Positions 43,160 to 51,646 of a stretch of DNA of 64,000 nucleotides are shown in pieces. Origin of the DNA: an uncultured Verrucomicrobia subdivision 3 bacterium. Lineage in GTDB: Bacteria; Verrucomicrobiota; Verrucomicrobiia; Limisphaerales; UBA11358. The stretch spans positions 1 to 64,000 of the forward strand of contig CAIPKV010000062.1 in the NCBI GenBank assembly GCA_903865745.1, in the 5' to 3' direction. The notes under the pieces are model-generated. The model had not been told where the DNA came from. It saw nothing but the letters and a program-made list of their open reading frames with translations, and ran no database searches. Position 1 is the stretch's first letter. Each line of letters starts with the position of its first letter. A program made the position numbers and the translations under genes.

Positions 43160-44325
43160 CGCAGAAAGACCTCCTTACCGGGCAATCGACTGCGCAAGCC
43201 GAAGGGCAGGCGTTCCAGCAGCCCACGAGGCACGGGCATCCGTTGGGACCGGCTTGGGGCAGCTTCGATTTTTTCCAGTTCCGCCAGCAGCGTTGCCATA
43301 AATACATCCGGCCGCCGATTCGCGACCAGCTCCTGAATCTTTGGGCGCTGGGCAGCACCCCGGGCTGACTTCATTAAATCGCGAATCAACGCCGCCGCTG
43401 CCGCCAGGTCGCCTTTGGGGTACTGCGGAAATTTATTCGTCCGCAGCAGTTCCGTGGCCTGGCAGGGGATGGCTGGCATGATGGGCGGCACGCCGGCGGC
43501 CATGGCTTCCAGCGCCACCAGCGGACCAGTTTCATACTCGCTGGTGCAGACCAGAAAATCCCAGCGGCCATAGGTTGCGGCCATCTGCCGCTCGTCCAGT
43601 CGCCCGAGAAAACGCACATTACGGCCCGCCAGCTTTTGCCGCAGGCCAGCCTCGGCAGGCCCGGTACCGGCAATTTCGAGCCGGTATTTAACACCCAGCA
43701 GATCCAATTGCGCGGCGAGTTCCACCAGGCGTCCGACACGTTTCTGGTCCACTTCCAAACGTCCTGAATAGCCAATCACCAACGCTTCGGAATCTCTTTG
43801 CGCGGGTGCGTCGAAAAAGCTTTCGCTCAAAGGATACTCCAGCGCGGTCACGGGTACGTTACAAGCTGGAAGTTTTTGGAGCTGCCGCGCCAGGTCAGCG
43901 CCGCTGGCCAGGATAGCGTCGAGATAACGAATCCGCTGCGGCAGCAGCGCAAAGACGTCCGCACTGTTGGTGTGGAGGTAGAGGACGCTTCGCCGGTGTG
44001 GAATACTGCCGCCCAGCATGGTCAGGCCGGCGAAATTATGGAATACCAGCGTATCCGCCGTCACGCGCTGCGGCAGCAGCTGGGCGCGGGCGGCCACGGC
44101 GTTCATCGAGCGGTCCGGACGCAGCCGGATAATCTGCGAATTTTCCGACGGACCCGTGTCGAGCAGGCTGATAGCCCCGCTGGACGGGTCATGCCGCACC
44201 ATGAGTTTTACCAGCGTCTCCAGGCCGCCCAAACGGTCTAACGAAGCGGAAAGGTGCAGCCGCCGGAAATGGCGCGCGCCCGCCGAAGGCGATATTTCGG
44301 GATGATTTGGGGCTGGCGGCGGCAC
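43156..44325 (-). CDS. GT4-family glycosyltransferase
   Basis: A 389-residue GT-B transferase. HLSASLDRLGGLETLVKLMV is the N-terminal glycine loop, ALVIGYSGRLEVDQKRVGRLVELA the donor-half strand, and ETGPLVALEAMAAGVP the E-x7-E motif. It begins with GTG at 44325 and overlaps the following GT4 gene by 4 bases. Upstream lies an octamer-repeat cassette region. Specificity unknown. Confidence 0.86.
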   Translation of the reverse strand: MPPPAPNHPEISPSAGARHFRRLHLSASLDRLGGLETLVKLMVRHDPSSGAISLLDTGPSENSQIIRLRPDRSMNAVAARAQLLPQRVTADTLVFHNFAGLTMLGGSIPHRRSVLYLHTNSADVFALLPQRIRYLDAILASGADLARQLQKLPACNVPVTALEYPLSESFFDAPAQRDSEALVIGYSGRLEVDQKRVGRLVELAAQLDLLGVKYRLEIAGTGPAEAGLRQKLAGRNVRFLGRLDERQMAATYGRWDFLVCTSEYETGPLVALEAMAAGVPPIMPAIPCQATELLRTNKFPQYPKGDLAAAAALIRDLMKSARGAAQRPKIQELVANRRPDVFMATLLAELEKIEAAPSRSQRMPVPRGLLERLPFGLRSRLPGKEVFLR

Positions 44326-44358
44326 GGGCGCGATTATGGAAACGGGCTAAGCGGCGGT

Positions 44359-44555
44359 CAATCGTTTAGGATAAAAAGCTGAAAAACTGAAATACTTAAA
44401 AACTAAAATCGGGAAGCGGAATTTAATCGCCAAGACACCAAGAACGCCAAGTTTTTATAAGGAAGCTAGGAAGGCAGGAATTAAAATCTGCCACAGAGAC
44501 ACAGAGACTAGCAGAAAGTAGAAAGCTGAAACTCCGAAAAGCTGAAATCTTAAAT
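44359..44555. repeat. Modular octamer-repeat cassette, left copy
   Basis: ATCGTTTAGGATAAA is followed by module A, four octamers of AGCTGAAA type (44377-44408). A spacer with GGAATTTAA and module B, CGCCAAGA-type octamers (44428-44459), come next. Then GGCAGGAATTAAAA leads to module C, CACAGAGA-type octamers (44492-44523), directly joined in phase to a second module A (44524-44555). The same order of modules is found on the other side of the GT2 gene. The 368-base gap has no supported gene. Confidence 0.8.
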
Positions 44556-44693
44556 CAGGCAAGGACGGGTTGGCGCGGGCACCAGACGCTATTCCGTTCG
44601 ACAAATTCAAAGAGGTATTTAGACTGGAATAATGATTTTTACGGAGATAATTCAGCGGGGCAAGATAACCAAACTGTTGGTTTTACGGGCAGC

Positions 44694-45752
44694 ATGAGCC
44701 AGCCCGTCGTCAGCTTCATCGTCCCGGCCTACAACTCGGCGGCCTATCTTAAGGCGTTTTGTGAATCCATCCTCGCCCAGACGTTCCCGGATTTTGAGGT
44801 GCTGATTGGGAATGACGGCTCGACCGACCACAGCGAAGAAATCCTGCAACCTTATTTACGCGATCCGCGTTTCCGGCTGATTGGCTGGCGCCCTAACCGG
44901 GGGATGCACTACGGCGTCACGGTGTTGCTCAACGCGGCGCGCGGCACCTACTGGTGTCCGCCCGGCACGGATGATATTTTGGATCCGCGCCTGCTGGAAC
45001 GCCGGGTGGCGCGGCTGGCAGCGCGGCCGGAAGCCGTCTTAATCCATGGGCCGGCGCATTGGATTGACGAGCGTGACCAGCCTTACGTCACGGATATCAC
45101 CGGGCGGGCGCTCCCCGAACTTAGTCGCCGGCTGCCGGAAACCATGCCGGCAGAACGCATGCTCCGTATTTTACTGCAACACAATCTGATCAACTGGCCG
45201 TCCACACTGGTGCGGCTGGATTTAACCCGGCAGGTCCTGCCCTATTTTGCACCCTACTGGCAACATACCATGGACTGGTCGCTGTGGCTCATGCTGGCGG
45301 CCACCGGCTTTGATTTTCTTTGGGATGCCGAGCCGATGATCCAATACCGGATGCATAGCCAGTCGCTGAGCGGATCGCCGCAGAAAAAAACCATCCGGCA
45401 AATTGAACGCAAGCTAACGCCGCTCCATGCGCTTTACACGGCCAGTCTTTATTCACCTCTGGCAAAAGCCGTCTGGCTGGAACAGCGCACGTCACTTTAC
45501 CGCTGGTGGCTGGTTACGGCCGCCGCTTTGCGCCGACAGGGGGCGCTTAAGCCCCGCGATCTACTGCTCGCCGCCGCCGCCTATCGGGGCGGATTACCGC
45601 AGCCAGTAAGTTTGAGTAAGGAACTGGCCAGCCACGGTCTGCCGGCCATTTTACAATACCGGCGGGAGAAGGCCGCCAACCAGCACCAACTTTTCGAAGT
45701 TTGCGGCTTTTCCCTGATCGACGATCCCGTGTTCCGCCAGGTAAGGGATTGA
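44694..45752 (+). CDS. GT2-family glycosyltransferase
   Basis: A 352-residue GT-A transferase. VSFIVPAYNSAAYLKAFCES and VLIGNDGSTDHSEEILQPY are the N-terminal strand and nucleotide-binding motif; the metal site is PPGTDDILDPRLLE; HTMDWSLWLMLAATGFDFLW is the acceptor-side helix. The plus-strand gene stands alone, divergent from the GT4 pair on the left and converging on a GT4 gene on the right. It is flanked on both sides by direct copies of the modular octamer cassettes, which suggests it could have been inserted or moved as a unit. Confidence 0.88.
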   Translation: MSQPVVSFIVPAYNSAAYLKAFCESILAQTFPDFEVLIGNDGSTDHSEEILQPYLRDPRFRLIGWRPNRGMHYGVTVLLNAARGTYWCPPGTDDILDPRLLERRVARLAARPEAVLIHGPAHWIDERDQPYVTDITGRALPELSRRLPETMPAERMLRILLQHNLINWPSTLVRLDLTRQVLPYFAPYWQHTMDWSLWLMLAATGFDFLWDAEPMIQYRMHSQSLSGSPQKKTIRQIERKLTPLHALYTASLYSPLAKAVWLEQRTSLYRWWLVTAAALRRQGALKPRDLLLAAAAYRGGLPQPVSLSKELASHGLPAILQYRREKAANQHQLFEVCGFSLIDDPVFRQVRD

Positions 45753-45775
45753 AAAAGGAAAAAGCAGAAACAAGA

Positions 45776-46030
45776 GGCTGAAAAACTTAAAAGCTGAAAA
45801 GCTCAAATAAGGCGGAAAGTAACCGCCAAGTCGCCAAGGCCGCTAAGTTTTTAATAACGAAGGCAGGAAGACAGGAATTAAAAACGGCCACAGACTCAGA
45901 GATACAGGGACAAGCAGGTCATTTCAATCGTTTAGGATAAAAAAAGCTAAAAAACTTAAATCGGGTAGTGGAATTTAACGCAAAGGCGCAAAGACCCAAA
46001 GGCGCCAGGGCCGCCAAGTTTTTTATAAGG
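45776..46030. repeat. Modular octamer-repeat cassettes, right copies
   Basis: Module A (45776-45807), module B (45824-45855), GGCAGGAAGACAGGAATTAAAA and module C (45889-45920) follow one another in the order of the left copy. Then comes ATCGTTTAGGATAAAAA with two module A units (45945-45960), GGAATTTAA and five module B-type units (45979-46018, CGCAAAGG type). So one and a half further copies lie here. The 295-base gap between the GT2 and GT4 genes has no supported gene. Confidence 0.8.
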
Positions 46031-46047
46031 GGGGTGGAAAAGTAAAA

Positions 46048-47049
46048 TCAGGCGGTTAACACTTTTTCGTAAATTGATTTTAACTGCGCCGCCACTGCGT
46101 GCCACGTGGCGGGCGGGGGCGGAGGCAGCAAGGTCGGGGCGGCCTCGTAAAACTTGCGCAGCACCGCCGCCGTGACGGCCACGCTCCCGAGCGGACAATA
46201 AGTTGCCTGCGCACCAAAAACGCTATGAGCCCACGGCAGGTCGCTCAACAGCAGCGGGCAGTCACACGCGGCGGCCTCCTCGGCGGACAAGCTGCGCGTC
46301 TCCATTGCACTCAGCAGCACAAAACCGCGGCCGGCGCGGTAAATTTTCGCCAGTTCAGCTCGCTCGCTGATGCCACCTTCGTAACGGATCAGTTTTTGAT
46401 TTTGCTTCGCGAAGGTAAAAAACTTCTGCGCGTAAGGATCGTGATCGGCATAGGGCTGGCCGATTATCCACAACGGCGTCTGCGCGGCGACAGCGGCCTG
46501 AGCGAGTTCGAGAATGCGCTTACGTTCGGTGATGGTCGCGGCACAGACGAGCCATTCCCCGCGCGAGGTGCGCGGCGACTGCAAAAAAACCTCCTCGACG
46601 CCATTCGGCACAACAAAGATTTTAGCCGGGGCCGCGCCGAACTTGGTGGCCATCAAATGGGCTTCCCAAGGCGTGTTAGCGATACAGGCATCCGCCAGCC
46701 GATAGGATTCCCATTGAAAAGCGGCGGCGAATGAGCGCGGCGCAAAGTTTTCCGCCGCCCAACGGAAGGCACGGCGAGCCAGACGCTGCGCGGTGGTTTG
46801 GGAGCCGGAAGCGGTCAGCAGTTCGGCCATAACCACCTTGAGACCTTTCTTTTGGGCAAACCGAAGCTGATCGGCGGGCATGCGCCCAAAGAAATGGATC
46901 AGTTCGCCCGTCTGCCGGGCATCCCACCAGCGCATGAATTCCGCTTCAACGCCGAGGGCCGACAAGGCGCGCTGCGTCTGCTCAATCTGGATTTGCGCGC
47001 CACCATGAGCGAGCAGCGCGGGCACATGGCAGTCGAGGATGATTTTCAT
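46048..47049 (-). CDS. GT4-family glycosyltransferase, paralog 1
   Basis: A 333-residue GT-B transferase beginning MKIILDCHVPALLAHGGAQ. It matches the protein at 47493-48521 along its length (for example QIQIEQT versus QVQVEQT, FMRWWDARQTGELIHFFG versus FLRWWDRGQRGDLIHYFG). Donor-half features are WLVCAATITERKRILELAQ and the E-x7-E motif ETRSLSAEEAAACDCP. The two genes are on the same strand, separated by a repeat-rich gap, so they are a diverged tandem duplication. Specificity unknown. Confidence 0.85.
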   Translation of the reverse strand: MKIILDCHVPALLAHGGAQIQIEQTQRALSALGVEAEFMRWWDARQTGELIHFFGRMPADQLRFAQKKGLKVVMAELLTASGSQTTAQRLARRAFRWAAENFAPRSFAAAFQWESYRLADACIANTPWEAHLMATKFGAAPAKIFVVPNGVEEVFLQSPRTSRGEWLVCAATITERKRILELAQAAVAAQTPLWIIGQPYADHDPYAQKFFTFAKQNQKLIRYEGGISERAELAKIYRAGRGFVLLSAMETRSLSAEEAAACDCPLLLSDLPWAHSVFGAQATYCPLGSVAVTAAVLRKFYEAAPTLLPPPPPATWHAVAAQLKSIYEKVLTA

Positions 47050-47492
47050 TAGTCTAACAACCCGCCGGTTGGCTACCGAAAAGCGTCTGGGTTTATCATA
47101 TAAATAAATATTTCCAAAACATATTAAAGGTCATAATAGCCCCGCTACCTGAATTCCAAGAGGGGGGGACGAACACCTCACCCCCGGCCCTCTCCCCATT
47201 TGACCCCTCGGCCCCAGTCAAACGCGGAGAGGGAGAATCGCTCCCAGCGTCTCGACCAAGCCCGGCCACGAGATGGTCCGGATGTAACCAGAAGGGCATC
47301 GGCGCAGGCCGCGTAGCCGGGTTGGCTGACCCGCAGGTCAGCCCTATCCATTGAGCACAGATAACAAGATTAATTGAAACCGCTCGATGATTCATAGGCA
47401 TTTTTAAAACACGTCAAAGGTCCTGACAAACCAGCGCCATGCCCCCCCATTTGACCCCTCTACCCCAGTCAAACGCGGAAAGGGAGAATTGC
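47050..47492. repeat. Gap with duplicated hairpin repeat between GT4 paralogs
   Basis: No gene is supported. A hairpin of the CCCTCTCC family lies at 47188-47233: CCCTCTCC pairs with GGAGAGGG and, inside, TTTGAC (47199-47204) pairs with GTCAAA (47217-47222). A second degenerate copy (47447-47495) keeps TTTGACCCCT and AGTCAAACGCGG and ends on the stop codon of the next GT4 gene. A shorter repeat AAAACAYRTYAAAGGTC precedes each (47116 and 47406). The same hairpin family is at 26183-26211. Confidence 0.7.
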
Positions 47493-48521
47493 TCACCGGT
47501 CACCAGCATTTGATTTGCGAGCCAGTACCTGCGTATAAACATGCTTTAAATCCTGCGCGACTTCGGACCAGCTGTGGTGCCGGATGGCGGGAGCCGGTAA
47601 ATTTGGCGCGGCGGCGTAAAATTGTTTTAAGCAGGCGACATTGGCGGTGTTGTAACCAAGGGTCTTAAAGTAGCACGCCCCGGAGCCAAAGCGTTCGCGC
47701 GACCAGTTCTGGTCGGGCACCAGCACCGGCAAGCCACAGGCGACGGCCTCGTGGGCGGACAGGCACCAGTTTTCAAACTGGCTCATCAGCACAAAGCCGC
47801 GGGCGGCCTGAAGCAGCGCCACCATCTCAGTCTGGCTTTCCACAAACGGCTGATGGCATACCCAGCGGTTGTCAATCAACTGTTGGAATCGCAGCCAGTA
47901 AGGGTCGGCGGGGTGATTCGGCTTGCCGACAAACAGAATCGGAACTTCGGCCGCCCGCGCCATTTCGGCGAGTTCCACGAAATATTTCCGACCGGTGATG
48001 GTGCCGGTACAAATCAAGTGGTCGCCGCGCCGTCGGCCCGGACCGGCGCGGAGAAAACTTTCCGGCAGCCCCAGCGGCACTACGGAAATGCGCTCCGGGG
48101 GGACGCGATAAACGGTTTCGAGCACGTTTTTTTCACAGGCCAGGCCGACCACGTTGTGGGCAGCGTGGGTGTAGGTAGCCCAGTTCAACTGATGTTTCAC
48201 CGACCGCGCAACGGGAATTTTCAAAGCGGCTCGAATCAGCCAGCCTTGCACGGCCAGCCGAGGCAACGAACGGTTGCAGGTTTCGGTAAAGAGATTAGTC
48301 ATTACTACGGGCAAGCCGGCGCCCTGCGCGAGATTCAGGAAGGAATTGCTGGGCGTGCCAAAATAATGGATCAGGTCGCCGCGCTGGCCCCGGTCCCACC
48401 AGCGGAGAAAATCCACTTCGACTCCCAGGCTGGCCAGGCCGGCCCGAGTTTGCTCGACTTGAACCTGGGTGCCGCCGGGAGCCAGCAGGGCGGGCACCGC
48501 GCAGTCAATCAACACTTTCAT
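47493..48521 (-). CDS. GT4-family glycosyltransferase, paralog 2
   Basis: A 342-residue GT-B transferase beginning MKVLIDCAVPALLAPGGTQ. The donor half has HLICTGTITGRKYFVELAEM and the E-x7-E motif ENWCLSAHEAVACGLPVLV. It is the paralog of the gene at 46048-47049. The frame is open upstream to 48581, but homology with the paralog begins at the ATG at 48521, leaving 56 bases to the preceding GT2 gene. The stop codon is formed inside the repeat at 47447-47495. Confidence 0.85.
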   Translation of the reverse strand: MKVLIDCAVPALLAPGGTQVQVEQTRAGLASLGVEVDFLRWWDRGQRGDLIHYFGTPSNSFLNLAQGAGLPVVMTNLFTETCNRSLPRLAVQGWLIRAALKIPVARSVKHQLNWATYTHAAHNVVGLACEKNVLETVYRVPPERISVVPLGLPESFLRAGPGRRRGDHLICTGTITGRKYFVELAEMARAAEVPILFVGKPNHPADPYWLRFQQLIDNRWVCHQPFVESQTEMVALLQAARGFVLMSQFENWCLSAHEAVACGLPVLVPDQNWSRERFGSGACYFKTLGYNTANVACLKQFYAAAPNLPAPAIRHHSWSEVAQDLKHVYTQVLARKSNAGDR

Positions 48522-48577
48522 GCTGCGCAATGTGCCGTCAGGCCGGCGTCCGGGCAACCGGATTTTCAGGCGCCGGC

Positions 48578-49342
48578 TCAACGTTTTTTATAATCGCCCC
48601 GGCTGAAGTATTTTTCGAGCCAGACGTAGGCGCAGATGAACAGATAGCGGCTGCCCATCTCCTTGATTTTCAATTTAGCCTGGCCGAAACGGCGGTTGCG
48701 CCAGGTGATTGGCACGACTGTCCATGAAAATCCACGCACTATGGCCTTGAGGGGTATTTCCACGGTCAAGTTAAAGTGCGGTGCAATCAGCGGTTCACAC
48801 CCTTGAATCACAGTACGGCGATAGGCCTTGAACGCATTCGTCGTGTCGTTCAGCGGGATGTTAAAAATGGCCCGGATGAAAAAGTTTGCGAGCCGGTTCA
48901 CAAACAATTTCACCTGGGGATAATCAATCGTCCCACCGCCTTTGATGAAGCGGCTGCCAAAAACGCAGTCCCAGCCTTCGTTTAACAATTTCCAGTAGCG
49001 CACCGCATCGCGCGCATCGTCGGACTCGTCCGCCATCATGATGACCACGGCATCGCCCGCGCATTGGCGCAGGCCGAATACAATGGCGCGGCCGAAGCCG
49101 TGTTCCCCCGTATTCTGAATCAGCTGCAGCGTGGGGATTTTCGCCTTAAGCTTCTGCAAAACCTCCCAGGTCTGATCCTTGCTGCCGTCGTCTACAACCA
49201 CGATTTCATGCGGAATGTCGTTTAGTGAAAACTCCAAGTGCAAATGCTCAATCGTCGCGGGCAAGGATTCTTCCTCGTCGCGCGCCGGGATGACCACGGA
49301 GAAAAGTTTTAGTTTCGGCGCGGATGGATTAGGCGCATTCAT
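48578..49342 (-). CDS. GT2 glycosyltransferase, dolichol-phosphate-mannose-synthase-like
   Basis: A 254-residue GT-A transferase. FSVVIPARDEEESLPATIEHL, HEIVVVDDGSKDQTWEVLQK and the metal site MMADESDDARDAV follow the DPM1/GtrB layout; YRRTVIQGCEPLI and VPITWRNRRFGQAKLKI are also typical. Members usually load a sugar on polyprenyl phosphate for use by GT-C enzymes, several of which are in this window. The ATG at 49342 overlaps the upstream epimerase stop by one base (TGATG), so the genes are coupled. Confidence 0.88.
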   Translation of the reverse strand: MNAPNPSAPKLKLFSVVIPARDEEESLPATIEHLHLEFSLNDIPHEIVVVDDGSKDQTWEVLQKLKAKIPTLQLIQNTGEHGFGRAIVFGLRQCAGDAVVIMMADESDDARDAVRYWKLLNEGWDCVFGSRFIKGGGTIDYPQVKLFVNRLANFFIRAIFNIPLNDTTNAFKAYRRTVIQGCEPLIAPHFNLTVEIPLKAIVRGFSWTVVPITWRNRRFGQAKLKIKEMGSRYLFICAYVWLEKYFSRGDYKKR

Positions 49343-50409
49343 CAAGAACCAGAAACCTCTAACCACTCAGGATTTTGTTCCGCGTGTTCGGCAATCTCTT
49401 CCAACAACTGCGGCAAGGAAATTTTTGGCGACCATAGCCAGATTTTCTCCGCGAGCGTAGAATCCAGCACCATCCAGGGAATGTCGAAGGGACGCGGATT
49501 TGCGTCCATGGCCACGGGGTGCCTGCCAAAACGCTCGTCGCACCAGCGGGTCAATTGTGCCAACGACATGGAGTTGGTTACGCCGCCGCTGAAATTGGCG
49601 ATGCGCGGCTGGTTGTTACTGGATGGTTTCATCTGCGCGAGGAGTGCCGGCACTAAATCGCGCGGATGCAGGCAGTCGCGCACCTGATGTCCGCCGCCAT
49701 CAAAGCCAATGTAATTCAGTGGCCGCCGGCGCAGGTGCGAGTTGATCCAGAATGAAAAGATTCCCTGGTCGGCCTTGCCAAACTGTCCGGCACCCGCGAG
49801 CACGCCACAGCGGTTAATCCACACTGGAAAATTAAACGTCTCGCCATATTCCAGCGCAACCGTTTCGCTCGCAAGTTTGCTAGAACCGTAAAGTGAGATG
49901 GGCGGCGCGGTGGAAAAACTCTCGCTCACGCCCGTCGCCGAAACCCCTGCCGGCAACTTTCCATTGGAGGCTGGCCGAAAGGCATCCAGATGAACTTCCA
50001 CGGGCAACGCGGCGAGCGGCGGCACGGAATAGACGCGACTGGTGCTCAACAAAATCAGCCCGGCGCGGTGCACCTTGCAATATTCCAAGATATTGACCGT
50101 GCCCCACAGATTATGCTCGAGTAACTGCCGAGAACTGGTTTTACCATCCACCCCCGCGAGCACGCTCGGATTCGCGGCGGCATCTATCACAAAATCGGCG
50201 GCGGGCAGGGTTTCAAAATCCGTCGCGCTCCGGACATCGGCGTGGATAATTTTTATACCCAGCGCGGCAAGCTCACGCCGGTTCAGTTCACTACCGGGGC
50301 GGATGAAATTATCCACGCCGACAACCTGCAGGCCGGCTGTCGCTTCAAGCAGTGCGCGGGCCAGCGTGCTGCCCACGAAACCACAGATGCCGGTGACGAG
50401 GAGTTTCAT
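49342..50409 (-). CDS. NAD-dependent epimerase, CDP-paratose/tyvelose-epimerase-like (1)
   Basis: A 355-residue extended SDR protein. Cofactor motif GICGFVGSTLARALLEA (7-23), ADVRSATDFETLP, FVIDAAANPSVLAGVD, LLSTSRVYS, and the catalytic YGSSKLASETVALEYGE with Tyr and Lys of Y-x3-K. HQVRDCLHPRDLV is the sugar-nucleotide-side segment of CDP-tyvelose 2-epimerase relatives. It lies directly downstream of a second protein of this type, so they may act on the same sugar nucleotide. Exact substrate is not established. Confidence 0.85.
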   Translation of the reverse strand: MKLLVTGICGFVGSTLARALLEATAGLQVVGVDNFIRPGSELNRRELAALGIKIIHADVRSATDFETLPAADFVIDAAANPSVLAGVDGKTSSRQLLEHNLWGTVNILEYCKVHRAGLILLSTSRVYSVPPLAALPVEVHLDAFRPASNGKLPAGVSATGVSESFSTAPPISLYGSSKLASETVALEYGETFNFPVWINRCGVLAGAGQFGKADQGIFSFWINSHLRRRPLNYIGFDGGGHQVRDCLHPRDLVPALLAQMKPSSNNQPRIANFSGGVTNSMSLAQLTRWCDERFGRHPVAMDANPRPFDIPWMVLDSTLAEKIWLWSPKISLPQLLEEIAEHAEQNPEWLEVSGS

Positions 50410-50416
50410 GGGAGCA

Positions 50417-51472
50417 TTAGCTGACGCGGACGGCCTGATAAATCTGTTGCAAGATAGCCTTCAGGTCGTAGTGGTACCCCCAGCTGGGGTAATGCGACTG
50501 GAATTTTCGCACGTCGCTGACATACCAGATATGGTCGCCAATCCGGTTATCCTCGACGTAGGTCCACGAAAGTTTCTGGCCACTGATTTCCTCACACAGC
50601 TGAATTGCTTCGAGCATCGAGCAATTGGAATGGCGGCTGCCCCCCATGTTATATACCTCGCCGACACGCGGCTTCAGGGTAAAATGCCAGAAGGCCTCGA
50701 CGAGATCGTGGCTGTGAATGTTGTCGCGTACTTGCTTGCCCTGATAGCCGAAGACACGATAAGGCCGACCGGTCGCGGTGCATTTCATCAGGTAAGCTAG
50801 GAAACCGTGCAGTTCCGTGCCCGCGTGCGCCGGGCCGGTAAGGCAACCGCCACGGAAAATCGCCGTCTTCATACCGAAGTAGCGCCCGTATTCCTGCACC
50901 AAAACATCCGCCGCCACTTTGCTGGCCCCAAAGAGTGAGTGCTTCGTCTGGTCAATCGACATCGTTTCATCAATGCCCTCGTGATACGGATGGGTCGGGT
51001 CAATCTCCCACCGCAATGCCAGTTCGCGCAACGGGAGCCGGTTCGGCGTATCGCCATAGACCTTATTTGTACTCGTGAAAATGAAGACGGCTTCGGAACA
51101 ATGCCGGCGCGTGGCTTCGAGAAGATTCAGGGTGCCGACGGCATTTACGCTGAAATCCGTATGCGGCTCCCGCGCCGCCCAATCGTGCGATGGCTGGGCG
51201 GCGGTGTGAATAACGACCTTGATCGAGGCACCGAGTTTTTTGAAAAGTTGGTCTACCGCGTCGTTGTCGCGGATGTCCACCGCTTCATGCCGATAATTTT
51301 TAAGATTTTTTTCAAGCTTCGTCCGTGAGATTGCGGTGGAGGCCTCGATACCAAAGAAGCGCGCGCGCATGTCGTTATCCACACCGACGATGTCAAATCC
51401 TTCGGCATGGTAATGCTGACAGGTTTCTGAACCAATCAGTCCGGCTGAACCGGTGACGAGGGCGATGCTCAT
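50417..51472 (-). CDS. NAD-dependent epimerase, CDP-paratose/tyvelose-epimerase-like (2)
   Basis: A 351-residue extended SDR protein. [19 protein letters not shown] is the cofactor loop; [35 protein letters not shown] and [17 protein letters not shown] match tyvelose epimerase (RfbE) type enzymes. The residue before the G-A-S-K segment is Phe (SLFGASK) where a catalytic Tyr would be expected, so the catalytic site may be altered or aligned differently. It is first of a three-gene minus-strand operon (this gene, the second epimerase, GT2). Divergent from a GT2 gene at 51647. Confidence 0.82.
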   Translation of the reverse strand: MSIALVTGSAGLIGSETCQHYHAEGFDIVGVDNDMRARFFGIEASTAISRTKLEKNLKNYRHEAVDIRDNDAVDQLFKKLGASIKVVIHTAAQPSHDWAAREPHTDFSVNAVGTLNLLEATRRHCSEAVFIFTSTNKVYGDTPNRLPLRELALRWEIDPTHPYHEGIDETMSIDQTKHSLFGASKVAADVLVQEYGRYFGMKTAIFRGGCLTGPAHAGTELHGFLAYLMKCTATGRPYRVFGYQGKQVRDNIHSHDLVEAFWHFTLKPRVGEVYNMGGSRHSNCSMLEAIQLCEEISGQKLSWTYVEDNRIGDHIWYVSDVRKFQSHYPSWGYHYDLKAILQQIYQAVRVS

Positions 51473-51646
51473 AACATTTATATTTTCTCAATTAAGAAGT
51501 GACAAATGATGACTAAAGTACATGTTGCCAATCGACTCATTCGCTGGCAATGAAATCCTAGATTAGATTTGCACCCAAAGCCACGCCGGTTACAAACTTG
51601 CAGTCGCCAAAACCAAACATTAGAGTTCCGGGAGTTTTTTTTTTGA

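Noticed and set aside
10705-46018. CRISPR array as an explanation for the short repeats
   Set aside because: Units are 7-10 bp and directly adjacent, without spacers of constant length, and no cas gene is present.
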